A stretch of DNA of 42,548 nucleotides from Chloroflexi bacterium 13_1_40CM_65_17 (GCA_001917815.1 MNES01000047.1:1-42548), one strand, 5' to 3'; positions 1-7,747 are shown, counted from the stretch's first letter. The notes: generated by a model from the sequence alone, not told the origin. A program made the numbers and translations.

Positions 1-1
1 C

Positions 2-277
2 AAGTCATTCCTTATCTACGCGCAGCCGGGCATCAAGGTCCGGCACGTGAAAGCCAACCCGTACGTCGAGCTTCACCTCAACAGCGACCCGGTCGGTGAC
101 GATGTTGTCCGCGTATCCGGCTATGCGACCGTTCCAAAGTCGCAGCCGCCTGCGCACAGAGAGCCTGCGTACCTGCGCAAATATCGAGACCAGATCGAGG
201 GACTCGGCATGACCGTCGAAGGTTTCGCTGAGCAGTACAGCTATCCGATGCGCGTTCGGCGGATTCGTATTCACTAG
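2..277 (+). CDS. PPOX-class F420-dependent oxidoreductase family protein (5' truncated)
   Basis: The reading frame is open from base 2 without a start, so the N-terminus lies outside the window; about 91 residues and the stop are present. The stretch FLIYAQPGIKVRHVKANPYVELH, read with the following GDDVVRVSGYA and the C-terminal AYLRKYRDQIEGLGMT, matches the split-barrel flavin/F420-binding fold of the pyridoxamine-phosphate-oxidase-like family (Rv3369/TIGR03667 type). In that family the barrel binds F420 or a flavin in the cytoplasm. The substrate cannot be told. The stop is followed after 9 bases by an LLM-class F420-type gene on the same strand, so the two are probably co-transcribed. The internal GTG at 47 is not the true start, because conserved family sequence continues upstream of it. 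Confidence 0.72.
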   Translation, partial: KSFLIYAQPGIKVRHVKANPYVELHLNSDPVGDDVVRVSGYATVPKSQPPAHREPAYLRKYRDQIEGLGMTVEGFAEQYSYPMRVRRIRIH

Positions 278-286
278 GCTCTCGAT

Positions 287-1153
287 ATGACGCATCCACT
301 TCGTTTCGGGCTCAAGCTCTCCGGCCAGGACACCTCCATCGAGGAGTTGCGCTCTGTCTGGCGCATCGCGGACGAAGGCGGTCTCGACCACGTTTGGGAT
401 TTCGACCACCTGGCCTCGATCGGCACCGGCGGTCCTGATCGCGTGATCTACGAGGGCTGGACGCTGCAGGCGGCGATGGCCGAGGCCACCAAGCGCGTGC
501 GATTCGGCTGCCTGGTCACCGCCAACACCTATCGCCACCCGGTCGTCCTGGCCAAGATGGCCGTCACCGTCGACCACCTGTCGGGCGGCAGGCTGGAGTT
601 CGGCATCGGGGCGGCGTGGGCTGAGATCGAGCACGAGATGTACGGGATCGAAGGGCTCGACCACCGCGTCGGGATGCTCAGCGAGTCCCTGCGGATCATC
701 AAGTCGCTGTGGACCGAGGAGCGCACGAACTTCGACGGCCGCTACTACCACTTGAAGGACGCGATTGCAAACCCGAAACCGATCCAGAGGCCGTGTCCGC
801 CGATCTGGGTTGGTGCCTCCGGCGTTACAACGCTTCGGCTTGTCGCACGCCACGCCGATGTCTGGAACATCGCCGGCGGGGATGTCGAGAAGGTCGAGGA
901 GCTCACGGCGATGCTCATGGAGGCTTGCGGCGCGGTCGGCCGCGACCAGTCTGAGATCCGGCGGTCGATCCAGTTTGGCTGGGACGGCGAGGACCGCGGC
1001 CGGCTCATCGATCTCTGTGGCCGGCTTCTCGAGCTGGGCGTCACCGAGCAGGTCATCTACCTGCGCGGCGCGCAGCCGATAGCGCTCGCAGGAAAGATCG
1101 CCGAGGCGTTGCCCGACCTCCGCAAACTGGATCGTGCCAGTGCGCGACAATGA
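287..1153 (+). CDS. LLM-class (luciferase-like) F420-dependent oxidoreductase
   Basis: This 288-residue protein has the hallmarks of the bacterial luciferase-like TIM-barrel family. The N-terminal FGLKLSGQD strand is followed by WDFDHLAS, then TKRVRFGCLVTANTYRHPVVLAKMA with the usual HP(V)xLAK motif, then LSGGRLEFGIGAAW and the central PIWVGASG strand near residue 175. These enzymes use F420 or FMN for hydride transfer to varied substrates; the exact reaction cannot be read here. Length is normal for the family. It lies 9 bases after the PPOX-family gene and is probably in the same transcript, which favours F420 over FMN as cofactor (inference). Confidence 0.85.
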   Translation: MTHPLRFGLKLSGQDTSIEELRSVWRIADEGGLDHVWDFDHLASIGTGGPDRVIYEGWTLQAAMAEATKRVRFGCLVTANTYRHPVVLAKMAVTVDHLSGGRLEFGIGAAWAEIEHEMYGIEGLDHRVGMLSESLRIIKSLWTEERTNFDGRYYHLKDAIANPKPIQRPCPPIWVGASGVTTLRLVARHADVWNIAGGDVEKVEELTAMLMEACGAVGRDQSEIRRSIQFGWDGEDRGRLIDLCGRLLELGVTEQVIYLRGAQPIALAGKIAEALPDLRKLDRASARQ

Positions 1154-1196
1154 CGGCTGATTCCGCTCACTGATAAGACAGACGGGGAGGGCAGCC

Positions 1197-1433
1197 ATGG
1201 CCGATAGCGTCTACAGAGTGACCGAGCTGGTCGGGACCAGCAGCACGTCGTGGGAAGCGGCTGCCAAGAGCGCTATCGAGACCGCCGCCAAGTCGCTGCG
1301 CGACCTGCGGGTGGCCGAGGTTGTGCGCCAGGACATGACAATCGAAGACGGCAAGGTCGCCAGCTATCGGGTCAGGCTGAACGTTTCCTTCAAGTACGAG
1401 GGTGCCGCGGCGCAGGGCCGAGCCCGCAAGTAA
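1197..1433 (+). CDS. dodecin family flavin-binding protein
   Basis: This 78-residue protein carries the whole dodecin fold: VYRVTELVGTSSTSWEAAAKSAIETA, then the strand VAEVVRQDMTIEDGKVASYRVRLNVSFKYE. Dodecins form dodecameric hollow shells that store riboflavin or FMN in the cytoplasm. The start ATG follows a GGGGAGGG ribosome-binding stretch (about 1184-1191) by a few bases. A strong terminator follows. The aromatic residue that stacks on flavin in archaeal dodecin is not obvious here. It sits behind two flavin/F420-family genes, so a cofactor-buffering role is plausible but inferred. Confidence 0.88.
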   Translation: MADSVYRVTELVGTSSTSWEAAAKSAIETAAKSLRDLRVAEVVRQDMTIEDGKVASYRVRLNVSFKYEGAAAQGRARK

Positions 1434-1450
1434 TCGACCAACTCTGTCGG

Positions 1451-1484
1451 AGGCCGGTCCTCACGGGCCGGCCTCTTCTTTTAT
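1451..1484 (+). terminator. intrinsic terminator of the dodecin gene
   Basis: Ten-base stem AGGCCGGTCC / GGGCCGGCCT with loop TCAC and one G-T wobble, followed by TCTTCTTTTATT. The T-rich tail is on the + strand side only, so it ends the dodecin transcript; the convergent nicotinamidase gene stops inside the tail. Confidence 0.85.
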
Positions 1485-2068
1485 TAAGGGGCGGTCGCCG
1501 CCTGCAGCTGGCAGCCCGCGGCCTTGAGCTCGTCCAATGCCTGCATCCCGGTTTCGGGATTGACCGCTGCGCACAGGTTTACGAGCACCCGCACCTGGTA
1601 GTCGTACTTGCGAGCGTCGAGCGCCGTAGCGCGCACGCAGTAGTCCGTGGCTAGGCCGCAGATGTCGATGTGGTCGACGCGGGCCTCCTTCAGGACGTCT
1701 ATCAGCGGGTGGCCGCGCGGGTCCAGCCCCTCGAAGCCCGAGTAAGCGGGTGCATGCCTGCCCTTGTCCACCACGGCCGTGATGAGCTTCTCTCGAACAA
1801 GGTTGAAGATCGGGGGGCAGAGCGACGCGCCCGGAGTGCCGATGACGCAGTGGGGCGGCCACGTGTTCACAAAGTCAGGCTGATCGGAGAAATGCCCCGC
1901 GGGGTCCTCGTGATAGTCGCGGGTGGCGACCACGAAGGTGTACTCCTGCTTGAAGTGACGGATGTGCCGCGAGACCATTGCAGCGACCTGCATTCCGCCT
2001 TTGATGGGCAGCGCCCCACCCTCCACGAAGTCGTTCTGGATGTCGACGACCACCAGAGCGTTCCTCAT
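1484..2068 (-). CDS. pncA: nicotinamidase (isochorismatase-like cysteine hydrolase)
   Basis: The 194-residue protein deamidates nicotinamide to nicotinate for NAD salvage. All catalytic and metal residues of the PncA family can be placed: Asp9 (VVVDIQNDF), Lys102 (VVDKG), nucleophile Cys144 (GLATDYCV), and metal ligands Asp51, His53, His59 and His73 (TRDYHEDPAGH and PPHC). The cis-peptide region GLATDYCV is intact. The start ATG is preceded by a purine-rich AGGAGAGGAAG ribosome-binding site. It is convergent with dodecin and stops within that gene's terminator tail. Confidence 0.92.
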   Translation of the reverse strand: MRNALVVVDIQNDFVEGGALPIKGGMQVAAMVSRHIRHFKQEYTFVVATRDYHEDPAGHFSDQPDFVNTWPPHCVIGTPGASLCPPIFNLVREKLITAVVDKGRHAPAYSGFEGLDPRGHPLIDVLKEARVDHIDICGLATDYCVRATALDARKYDYQVRVLVNLCAAVNPETGMQALDELKAAGCQLQAATAP

Positions 2069-2170
2069 CTGTCGCTTCCTCTCCTAGACTGCCGCGACGG
2101 CAGCCATGATCGTAGCGGGCGCGCCCACTCTCGCCTCCCTCCCTTCTATCTTTGCCCCTGGGATGTCGGC

Positions 2171-2256
2171 GTCGGCGTGGCGGAACGGCAGACGCGCCGG
2201 ACTTAGGATCCGGTGCCCGAAAGGGCGTGGAGGTTCAAATCCTCTCGCCGACACCA
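2171..2256 (+). tRNA. tRNA-Leu (anticodon UAG)
   Basis: Acceptor GTCGGCG pairs with CGCCGAC (2246-2252), followed by discriminator A and an encoded CCA. Anticodon stem CCGGA/TCCGG encloses loop CTTAGGA, giving anticodon UAG (reads CUA). A long class-II variable arm and the T-loop TTCAAAT are present. Confidence 0.95.
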
Positions 2257-2267
2257 CCCGAAAGACC

Positions 2268-2289
2268 CCCCGCGCCTCGCGGCGCGGGG
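2268..2289 (+). terminator. GC-rich hairpin after tRNA-Leu(UAG)
   Basis: Perfect nine-base stem CCCCGCGCC / GGCGCGGGG around the loop TCGC, eleven bases after the tRNA CCA. There is no T-run behind it, so termination or 3'-end protection is only inferred. Confidence 0.4.
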
Positions 2290-2347
2290 ACCGCAGTGGA
2301 AAGCCCAAAAGCAGACACCCCGCTTAGTGGCTAAAGTTCAAGGTTTG

Positions 2348-3388
2348 ATGGCATCCGAGCGCCAGAGCCGGAACGGCTCCCGGCCCAAACCGGACGCGCG
2401 CAAGAACGGTCTCCAGGTCGGCGGCTACCGCGTCGTTCGCGAGATCGAGACCGACAGCCTCGGCGTGATCTACGAGGCCGAGCACCCACGCATGCAACGC
2501 AGGGTAGCGCTGCGCACCATCGAGGCCACGGTCGCGCGCGACGTGAGCTTCTCGCGGCGCTTCCTGCTCGAGCTCCGCTCATACGTTGCCCTCGAGCATC
2601 CAGCCATACCGCGGCTCTACGATCTGGCCTACGACGGCGACTGCCCTTACCTGGCCACGGAGATGATCCCCGGCCGGACGTTGGACCAGGTGCTGGGGTC
2701 GGGGGTTCGGTATGACGCGCTCGGCATCATTGGCCTGCTGCGACCCATCGCGAGCGCTCTCGACTACGCGCACTCGCGGGCGACCGTGCATCGAGACGTG
2801 AAACCGGCAAACATCCTGCTGGCCGACGACGGCCGCACCCTGCTGACTGGATTCGGGCTCGGCACGGTGGCCTCTTTCAACACCGGCCCGGGCGCGGGCG
2901 CACCGGTAGCCCCGGACTATGTCGCGCCCGAACGACTCGTCGGCCGCGAGGTGAATGGCCGGGCCGACGTCTACTCGCTGGCCGCGATCATCTTCGAGGC
3001 GGTGACCGGACGCCGGCCGTTCTCCTCGAAGAGCTGGATCGAGACCTTGAGCAGGCGGTTGTACGAGCCCCCGCCCACGGTTCACGACGCGGCGCCGGAT
3101 CTCCCGACACAATTCGCGGCCGTCCTGCAGCAGGCGATGGACCGCGACCCGAGCCGCCGCCCGGCCACGGCGGGTGAGCTGCTCGATCGCCTGGAGGATG
3201 CGCTCGTCCACCCAGAGCCGGCGGATGAGCAGCACCACTGGCTGCGCCCGGCGATGAGGCGCGGCAGCATCGGGCTCAGCGCGCTGCTCGTGCTTCTGGT
3301 CGGAGTAGCCGAGGCGGCGTGGCTCCTGGACGGGACGGGACTCTCATTGCTGGTTAAGTTCACGCACCGGGTGTTCGGCATCCACTAG
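2348..3388 (+). CDS. Ser/Thr protein kinase-like protein, probable pseudokinase, C-terminal membrane anchor
   Basis: The frame is open further upstream but runs through the tRNA, so the first ATG past it (2348, with AAGG four bases before) is taken; 346 aa. A Hanks-type kinase domain spans about residues 25-285. The HRD loop (VHRDVKPANILL, Asp150, Asn155) and the APE motif (residues 193-195) are intact. The VAIK lysine is arginine (VALR, Arg56), the DFG aspartate is glycine (TGFG, Gly168), and the glycine-rich loop is degenerate (TDSLGV). Loss of the ATP-anchoring lysine and the magnesium aspartate predicts weak or no phosphotransfer. A single membrane segment at about 308-327 leaves a short outer tail. 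It may act as a membrane scaffold or sensor; the active kinase at 35.2 kb is a possible partner, which is speculation. An IS element is inserted right behind the stop. Confidence 0.82.
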   Translation: MASERQSRNGSRPKPDARKNGLQVGGYRVVREIETDSLGVIYEAEHPRMQRRVALRTIEATVARDVSFSRRFLLELRSYVALEHPAIPRLYDLAYDGDCPYLATEMIPGRTLDQVLGSGVRYDALGIIGLLRPIASALDYAHSRATVHRDVKPANILLADDGRTLLTGFGLGTVASFNTGPGAGAPVAPDYVAPERLVGREVNGRADVYSLAAIIFEAVTGRRPFSSKSWIETLSRRLYEPPPTVHDAAPDLPTQFAAVLQQAMDRDPSRRPATAGELLDRLEDALVHPEPADEQHHWLRPAMRRGSIGLSALLVLLVGVAEAAWLLDGTGLSLLVKFTHRVFGIH

Positions 3389-3389
3389 G
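3384..3389. repeat. left target-site duplication ACTAGG of the IS
   Basis: ACTAGG occurs immediately outside the left inverted repeat and again at 4568-4573 immediately outside the right one. The left copy contains the TAG stop codon of the kinase-like gene. Confidence 0.7.
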
Positions 3390-3414
3390 TGAGATTCCTG
3401 GACACATTTGGCAC
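3390..3414 (+). repeat. left terminal inverted repeat of the IS
   Basis: Contains GAGATTCCTGGA at 3391-3402, reverse-complementary to 4555-4566. Matching continues inward with several mismatches to GCAC. Confidence 0.78.
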
Positions 3415-3420
3415 TAGGTC

Positions 3421-4521
3421 TCAAGCCGCATTCATCAGTTCCTGAAGCCAGGGTTCCAAATGCGCTAGAGCTCGAATGTTCTGAAAACCTCGGTCGGTGA
3501 AGGGTGTGCCGTTGTAACGTTCGGCCGGAGTCAGCCAGCCCAGGACGCCAGACAGCCGGTGGTAGTTGTAGTACTCGGCGAACCTGGCCAAAGCGGTTTC
3601 AGCGTGGCCAAAGCCGGTGAACCGCTCACGGTCGAGAACTTCGGCTTGGAGGATGTCCCAAAAGGCTTCGATCTTGCCGTTTGTCCACGGCGAGCTGATC
3701 TGGGTGCGCAGGTGCCTGATTCGCAGATCGCGGAGCCTCTTACCAAACAAAGTCAAGACCCCGGGCATCCAGAACACGAAAGGCTTGCCGTTGTCGCTCA
3801 TCAGCTCCAGCGGCCGACCACATAGCTCAAAGCATTCGTCCATCCACTCGAGGATGGGCTTGGCCTTTTGCTCACTCAGGATTCGCAAGCCGATGACAAA
3901 TCGGGAATGGTCGTCGATTAAGCCCACGATCCAGGTCTTGAGGTAGTGGCCTCCCAAGTTGATGAAGAACGGGCCCTTGATGTCGATGTGCCAGAGCTCG
4001 TTTGGCCGGCCACGCTCGTAGCGAGGTCCTGGCGGGCGAGGAACAGTTCCGCGGCTGCAGCCCAGAGCGCGAAAAAGGTGATCGATGTGGTCCGGACCGA
4101 CCTCGTAGATCCCTCGCCTCCTCATCTCGGCTGCGATCCGCTTCGAGTTCCAGTACGTATGCAGCCTGATTGCGATGATGACCATGTCGACCCAGCTCGG
4201 GACCGTGCCTTGGAGTCGATGTGGGCGACGAGAGCCATCGACCAAACCCTCAATGCCAGCAGCCTGGAATGCAGCGATCCAGTAGTAGAGCGCCCTGCGC
4301 CCGACCTTTAGCTCCTGGCATGCGGTTTCGACACCCTGCTCTGCCGCTAGCCGAACTGCTCGCATCCTCCGCCGGACCTGATCCAAGTTGGGCCGGGCGG
4401 CGTCTAATCGGGGCCGACCGTTTTGAGTTGCCAAGAACAAGAAGCCAGGGCCTTCTTGGTAGCGGTGCCGGCGGATGCGGCGTCGAGGGTCTGACGGATT
4501 GTCATCAGCAGAGTCGGGCAT
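3421..4521 (-). CDS. IS481-family DDE transposase
   Basis: This 366-residue protein has an N-terminal helix-turn-helix region (about 45-100, with GRRALYYWIAAFQ) and a second DNA-binding helix region with a conserved tryptophan. The RNase H-like integrase core begins with LWHIDIKGPF (Asp180), continues to ELMSDNGKPF (Asp243) and ends with WTNGKIEAFW (Glu285), completing the DDE triad. It catalyses strand transfer of the element it lies in. No frameshift or internal stop is seen, so the copy may still be active. The start ATG is 46 bases inside the right end. Confidence 0.9.
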   Translation of the reverse strand: MPDSADDNPSDPRRRIRRHRYQEGPGFLFLATQNGRPRLDAARPNLDQVRRRMRAVRLAAEQGVETACQELKVGRRALYYWIAAFQAAGIEGLVDGSRRPHRLQGTVPSWVDMVIIAIRLHTYWNSKRIAAEMRRRGIYEVGPDHIDHLFRALGCSRGTVPRPPGPRYERGRPNELWHIDIKGPFFINLGGHYLKTWIVGLIDDHSRFVIGLRILSEQKAKPILEWMDECFELCGRPLELMSDNGKPFVFWMPGVLTLFGKRLRDLRIRHLRTQISSPWTNGKIEAFWDILQAEVLDRERFTGFGHAETALARFAEYYNYHRLSGVLGWLTPAERYNGTPFTDRGFQNIRALAHLEPWLQELMNAA

Positions 4522-4542
4522 GCCAGCACGCTACTGGCCGCC

Positions 4543-4567
4543 GTGCAATATCTATCCAGGAATCTCG
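4543..4567 (-). repeat. right terminal inverted repeat of the IS
   Basis: Reverse complement starts CGAGATTCCTGGA and matches the left end over 25 positions with 5 mismatches. The second ACTAGG target copy follows at 4568-4573. Confidence 0.78.
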
Positions 4568-4589
4568 ACTAGGGGCTTATGTCGCCTGG

Positions 4590-4612
4590 GCGGCCGGGTT
4601 TAACCCGGCCGC
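4590..4612. repeat. perfect GC-rich palindrome
   Basis: Arms GCGGCCGGGTT and AACCCGGCCGC around a single T, just past the IS target repeat. The core GGCCGGG-N5-CCCGGCC resembles the hairpin repeated at 41.9-42.3 kb and 13.0 kb, here preceded by CTGGGC. The rest of the 4574-4755 gap holds no gene that can be supported. Confidence 0.6.
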
Positions 4613-4697
4613 GACCTCGCGTACTTAGCGACTGCCAATTGTTGCGTGGAGAATCCTTTCGGTTATCCAAACAGCGGGAAAGAGAGCAGCGCGTCCG

Positions 4698-4759
4698 CTG
4701 GGGCCCCCGCGACGAAGTCGCGGGAGGGCGTGAGAGGGAACCGGCAGGTTCCCTTTTAT
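4698..4759 (-). repeat. 62-bp double-hairpin element, copy 1 (3' of the first FecR gene)
   Basis: Contains the stem CCCGCGAC/GTCGCGGG and the stem GGGAACC/GGTTCCC. It matches 6250-6311 at 55 of 62 ungapped positions. In the gene's own direction the GGTTCC hairpin begins at the FecR stop codon, so it probably ends or stabilises that transcript. Confidence 0.75.
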
Positions 4760-6141
4760 GAGGTCATCCGGCCGTCGATGATCACCACTCCGTTGCATGT
4801 GAACAGCCGCTCGACGATGAAGCCGACATTGACGTTCGAAGGGTCTTGACCCACTACCGTGCCGATCTGCGACACGACTTGCGAGGCGGGCACTTTGACG
4901 CCGAACGCCGTCGCTGCGGCGGGGATGACCTGGAGCCCAGTGCCATGCCTCAGCAGGATCACGGTTCCTGTCCAGCCCGCGCCGTTGAACGTGCCCTTCC
5001 CGGAGATGATCGCGCCGGCGAGCGACTTGCCCACCACGGTCATGCTCAGATTGGACAAGCCGGAGATCTGGATGTTGCTCGTGAGGTCATGCGACGAGAG
5101 GCCTCGACGCACGGCTCCGCGCTGATCGATGTTGGTGCTGACGCACGGTTCGGATGCCGCCACGCTGACAAACGGCGTCTCGCCATTCGCGCCAAGTCCG
5201 CTGACGCCGATGATGACCATCGTGTAGATACCCGCCAGTCCGCTGTCGGCGATCACGACGATCGGCGAGGCGCCGGTTCCGGTGTACGTCTGGCCATCCG
5301 GGGCCTTGACCTGAAGCTTCATCGCGCTGCCGGGATAGCCGAGTGCTGCCTTGACGAGCTTGCCGCCCGCGTAGCTGTACGTGAATTGCTGCTGCTCACC
5401 GTTGTGGAGGGGAGGACCGATGTAGTCCTGCTCGGTGCCGGGAGTGGTGTCCTGCCCCGCGGCATTCGAGGCCGCGAGTTCGGCGACGAACGGATCGTCG
5501 GTGTCGGGAAGGATGGGGCCTGCGGAGCCGATGTTGCCTTGAGCGTCTGCTGTGGCCTGCTGCGGCGTGACCATATGCACATGGTTCTTCCCATCGAAAT
5601 CGAGCTCGCCCTCGAAGAGCTTCACGAGCATCGAGCCGTCGGCCTTGATGTACACCTCGAATTTGGTACCGCGCACGGTGGCCGTCGCCGACTGGCCGGA
5701 GACCTTGAACGTCGCGCCGCTCACGCGGTGCTGGACGTTGGTGAAGGTGCGCCCGGCTTTCTGCACAATCGAGGCATCCTGAAGGTTGCCGTCCTTGGCG
5801 AAGTGCGCTGAGGTCAACGTGAGCTCGGCGTTCCTCGCGAGCCGGGTCAGCGTGCCGTCCGGCAGTTGAATCGCGGCACGTCCTTTGGCATCGGTCTTGA
5901 GGGCGTCGCCGGCCTGGACGGTTGACCCCGTCGTCGCCGTCGCATAGTCGCCGCCGTCGTGAGCGACCGAGGTCGTCGGCTGGAAGATGGTCAGGGTCGC
6001 CACCGCATTGGTGGAGGCGGATGCCGATGTGTTGAGCCAGACTGCGGCCGCGCCAACCAGCAGCAGGATGATGACCAGCGCCAGGATCCATGAGAGCCCC
6101 CGACGCCGCCTGGGAGCTGCTTTGGCGGCTACCGCGGCCAT
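4756..6141 (-). CDS. membrane-anchored FecR-domain protein (paralogue 1)
   Basis: The 461-residue protein has a basic N-terminus (RRRR at about 12-15), one membrane segment at about 17-37 and then an extracytoplasmic part. A FecR domain lies at about 70-195: STVQAGDALKTDAKGRAAIQLPDGTLTRLARNAELTL, then VSGATFKVSGQSATATVRGTKFEV and KLFEGELDFDG. About 240 residues of beta-rich sequence follow with no family I recognise, ending CNGVVIIDG. FecR domains were first described in iron-siderophore signalling through anti-sigma factors; no sigma factor or TonB receptor is nearby, so a structural cell-surface role is as likely. The next gene upstream (6317-7735) is a paralogue with the same layout. Confidence 0.82.
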   Translation of the reverse strand: MAAVAAKAAPRRRRGLSWILALVIILLLVGAAAVWLNTSASASTNAVATLTIFQPTTSVAHDGGDYATATTGSTVQAGDALKTDAKGRAAIQLPDGTLTRLARNAELTLTSAHFAKDGNLQDASIVQKAGRTFTNVQHRVSGATFKVSGQSATATVRGTKFEVYIKADGSMLVKLFEGELDFDGKNHVHMVTPQQATADAQGNIGSAGPILPDTDDPFVAELAASNAAGQDTTPGTEQDYIGPPLHNGEQQQFTYSYAGGKLVKAALGYPGSAMKLQVKAPDGQTYTGTGASPIVVIADSGLAGIYTMVIIGVSGLGANGETPFVSVAASEPCVSTNIDQRGAVRRGLSSHDLTSNIQISGLSNLSMTVVGKSLAGAIISGKGTFNGAGWTGTVILLRHGTGLQVIPAAATAFGVKVPASQVVSQIGTVVGQDPSNVNVGFIVERLFTCNGVVIIDGRMTS

Positions 6142-6249
6142 GGCCGTAAACGGTAAGGCCTCGGACGCCGAACCGAACCCACGATAGGGTCAACGTCCTA
6201 CGGCGGCTTACCGGCGGTCCAAGTGCGCGTGGCCGGGGCGGCCGGTCCA

Positions 6250-6311
6250 CTGGGGTCCCCGCGACGAAGACGCGGGAGTGCGTGATAGAGAACCGGCAGG
6301 TTCCTTCTTAT
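6250..6311 (-). repeat. 62-bp double-hairpin element, copy 2 (3' of the second FecR gene)
   Basis: Matches 4698-4759 at 55 of 62 positions without gaps. It holds the same CCCGCG-type stem and the GGAACC/GGTTCC stem, and lies just past the TAA of the second FecR gene in that gene's direction. Sequence on either side is not alike. Confidence 0.75.
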
Positions 6312-6316
6312 TCCTG

Positions 6317-7735
6317 TTACCGATGGCCCTCGATGACCAGGATGCCGCCGCTCGGGCCCCTGCACGAATACACACGGTCGACGCTGAAGTCGATTGAGAC
6401 GCCCGACTGGCCCGTAGCCTGGGGGAGGCGGGAGACGAGCTGGGTCTTGACGTTGAACCCTCGGACGGTCAGCTGCGTCAGCACCACCCCCAGGTTCGGC
6501 GTGGCGGCATAGAAGTCGATCGTCCACGTGATCGGGGTGCCGCCCAGCTCGGAGTGGTAGAAGATCCGGGCCGAGTTAGTGGACGCGCCCTGCACCTGGA
6601 GGGTCACGCCCGTGGCGCCCGACTGTGAGAGCGCATTCGCGATCTGCGAGTTGCTCAGCGTCTGCCGGACGACCCCGCCTGTGTCGACGTTGCCTTCAAC
6701 GCACGCGGCGTCGGTTGCGAACGACACCGAGTGCGGCTCGCCTCCCCTAACATCGACGCCGCGAACCATTGCCCTGTAACGCCCCGGGGGTGCGTTGGGG
6801 ATCTTGATCGTGAGCGGCGACTTGCCCTGCGCCGTCCGCCGCCCGCCGAGTGGGTCTGTGACCGTGACGCTCATCAGGCTTCCCGGGTAGCACAACGCGA
6901 CTGTCAGGTTCCCGCCGATTGAGTCGTAGACGTGCTCCTCGCTTTGGCCGGTGGCGATGCTGTCGCTGATCGAGGTCTGTGCGGTGCCGGCGTTGTTGCC
7001 GCTCGACGCGGTGCCACCGCATTGCGCGGCCAACGGAAATGGATCCTGGGTCTCGAACTGATTCGATCGCTGGTTCGAGAGGTTACCGTCAGCATCCGCA
7101 TCGATCTCTTGCCCTGCGGTCAGGGTGGCCGCCGTCTTGCCGGTCACGGTGGCGGCGCCGACAAAGACCCAGATCTTGTTGGTGTGGTCGGCCCGCACCA
7201 GTACCTCGAACTCCGTGCCCCGCACCTCAGCGCTCACCGAGTGGCCCCCGACTTTGAAGTTCGCGCCCGTGATCAGATGCTGGACGTTGCTGAACGTGCG
7301 TCCAACCTTCTGCGCGACGCCGGCCGATTGCAGAGTGCCGTCCTTGTTGAGCTGTGCGGCAGTCACGGTCACGACCGTGTCTTGCGACATGCGCACGAAC
7401 GACCCATCCGGAAACTGGATGGCTGCGTGCCCTCCGTGGCCTGTGCGCACCGAGTTCCCCGCGATCAGCGGCTCGCCCGGGACGGCGGTCCGGTAGCCAG
7501 AGTCGTTGCGGCCGACCTCGACCGGGGCGTTGAACACGACAAGAGCCGCCGGCGCCGAGATTGCGGCTTGTGCCTGAACGACGAAGAAATACCAACCGCT
7601 CCCCACGAGCAGAAGGGCGAGCACGACGAAAACGCCCAGACAACCGAGGCACCCGAATCCGCAACCCGCGAAACCGCTCCTCTTGGCCGGGGGCGCGGGC
7701 ACGACCGGGGCTGGAGGGGGCGGCACTACGGCCAT
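6317..7735 (-). CDS. membrane-anchored FecR-domain protein (paralogue 2)
   Basis: The 472-residue protein starts with a proline-rich cytoplasmic tail (PPPPAPVVPAPP), then a Cys/Gly-rich stretch (FAGCGFGCLGCLG) leading into a membrane segment at about 30-50. The FecR domain reads PGEPLIAGNSVRTGHGGHAAIQFPDGSFVRMSQDTVVTVTAAQL, then VGRTFSNVQHLITGANFKVGGHSVSAEVRGTEFEV. The C-terminal part parallels paralogue 1 down to the ending YSCRGPSGGILVIEGH, so the pair arose by tandem duplication of the whole gene. Four cysteines just before the membrane segment are unusual and could be acylated or bind metal (inference). A ligand or partner is not visible. Confidence 0.82.
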   Translation of the reverse strand: MAVVPPPPAPVVPAPPAKRSGFAGCGFGCLGCLGVFVVLALLLVGSGWYFFVVQAQAAISAPAALVVFNAPVEVGRNDSGYRTAVPGEPLIAGNSVRTGHGGHAAIQFPDGSFVRMSQDTVVTVTAAQLNKDGTLQSAGVAQKVGRTFSNVQHLITGANFKVGGHSVSAEVRGTEFEVLVRADHTNKIWVFVGAATVTGKTAATLTAGQEIDADADGNLSNQRSNQFETQDPFPLAAQCGGTASSGNNAGTAQTSISDSIATGQSEEHVYDSIGGNLTVALCYPGSLMSVTVTDPLGGRRTAQGKSPLTIKIPNAPPGRYRAMVRGVDVRGGEPHSVSFATDAACVEGNVDTGGVVRQTLSNSQIANALSQSGATGVTLQVQGASTNSARIFYHSELGGTPITWTIDFYAATPNLGVVLTQLTVRGFNVKTQLVSRLPQATGQSGVSIDFSVDRVYSCRGPSGGILVIEGHR

Positions 7736-7747
7736 TGGACGGGGACT

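Larger units (their letters stand above)
3390..4567 (-). mobile_element. IS481-like insertion sequence (1178 bp)
   Basis: Complete insertion sequence holding one DDE transposase. The ends 3390-3414 and 4543-4567 are imperfect inverted repeats with 20 of 25 positions matching and a perfect core GAGATTCCTGGA. They are flanked by the 6-bp direct repeat ACTAGG. Length, one long transposase ORF and a short duplication fit the IS481 family. The insertion lies directly after the kinase-like gene and leaves it intact. Confidence 0.82.

Noticed and set aside
5-1198. Long 397-aa open frame on the - strand opposite the LLM gene
   Set aside because: It is the mirror of two well-supported + strand genes, is Arg/Asp/Val-rich without a recognisable domain, and such antisense frames are common at this GC content.
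2213-2347. N-terminal extension of the kinase-like protein from 2213
   Set aside because: That part is translated tRNA-Leu and its hairpin; the first credible start is ATG 2348.
3412-3419. Inner CACTAGGT as the real left edge of the IS
   Set aside because: The match to the right end is with 3390-3414, outside this copy; the inner copy is best seen as chance, though it repeats the target sequence.
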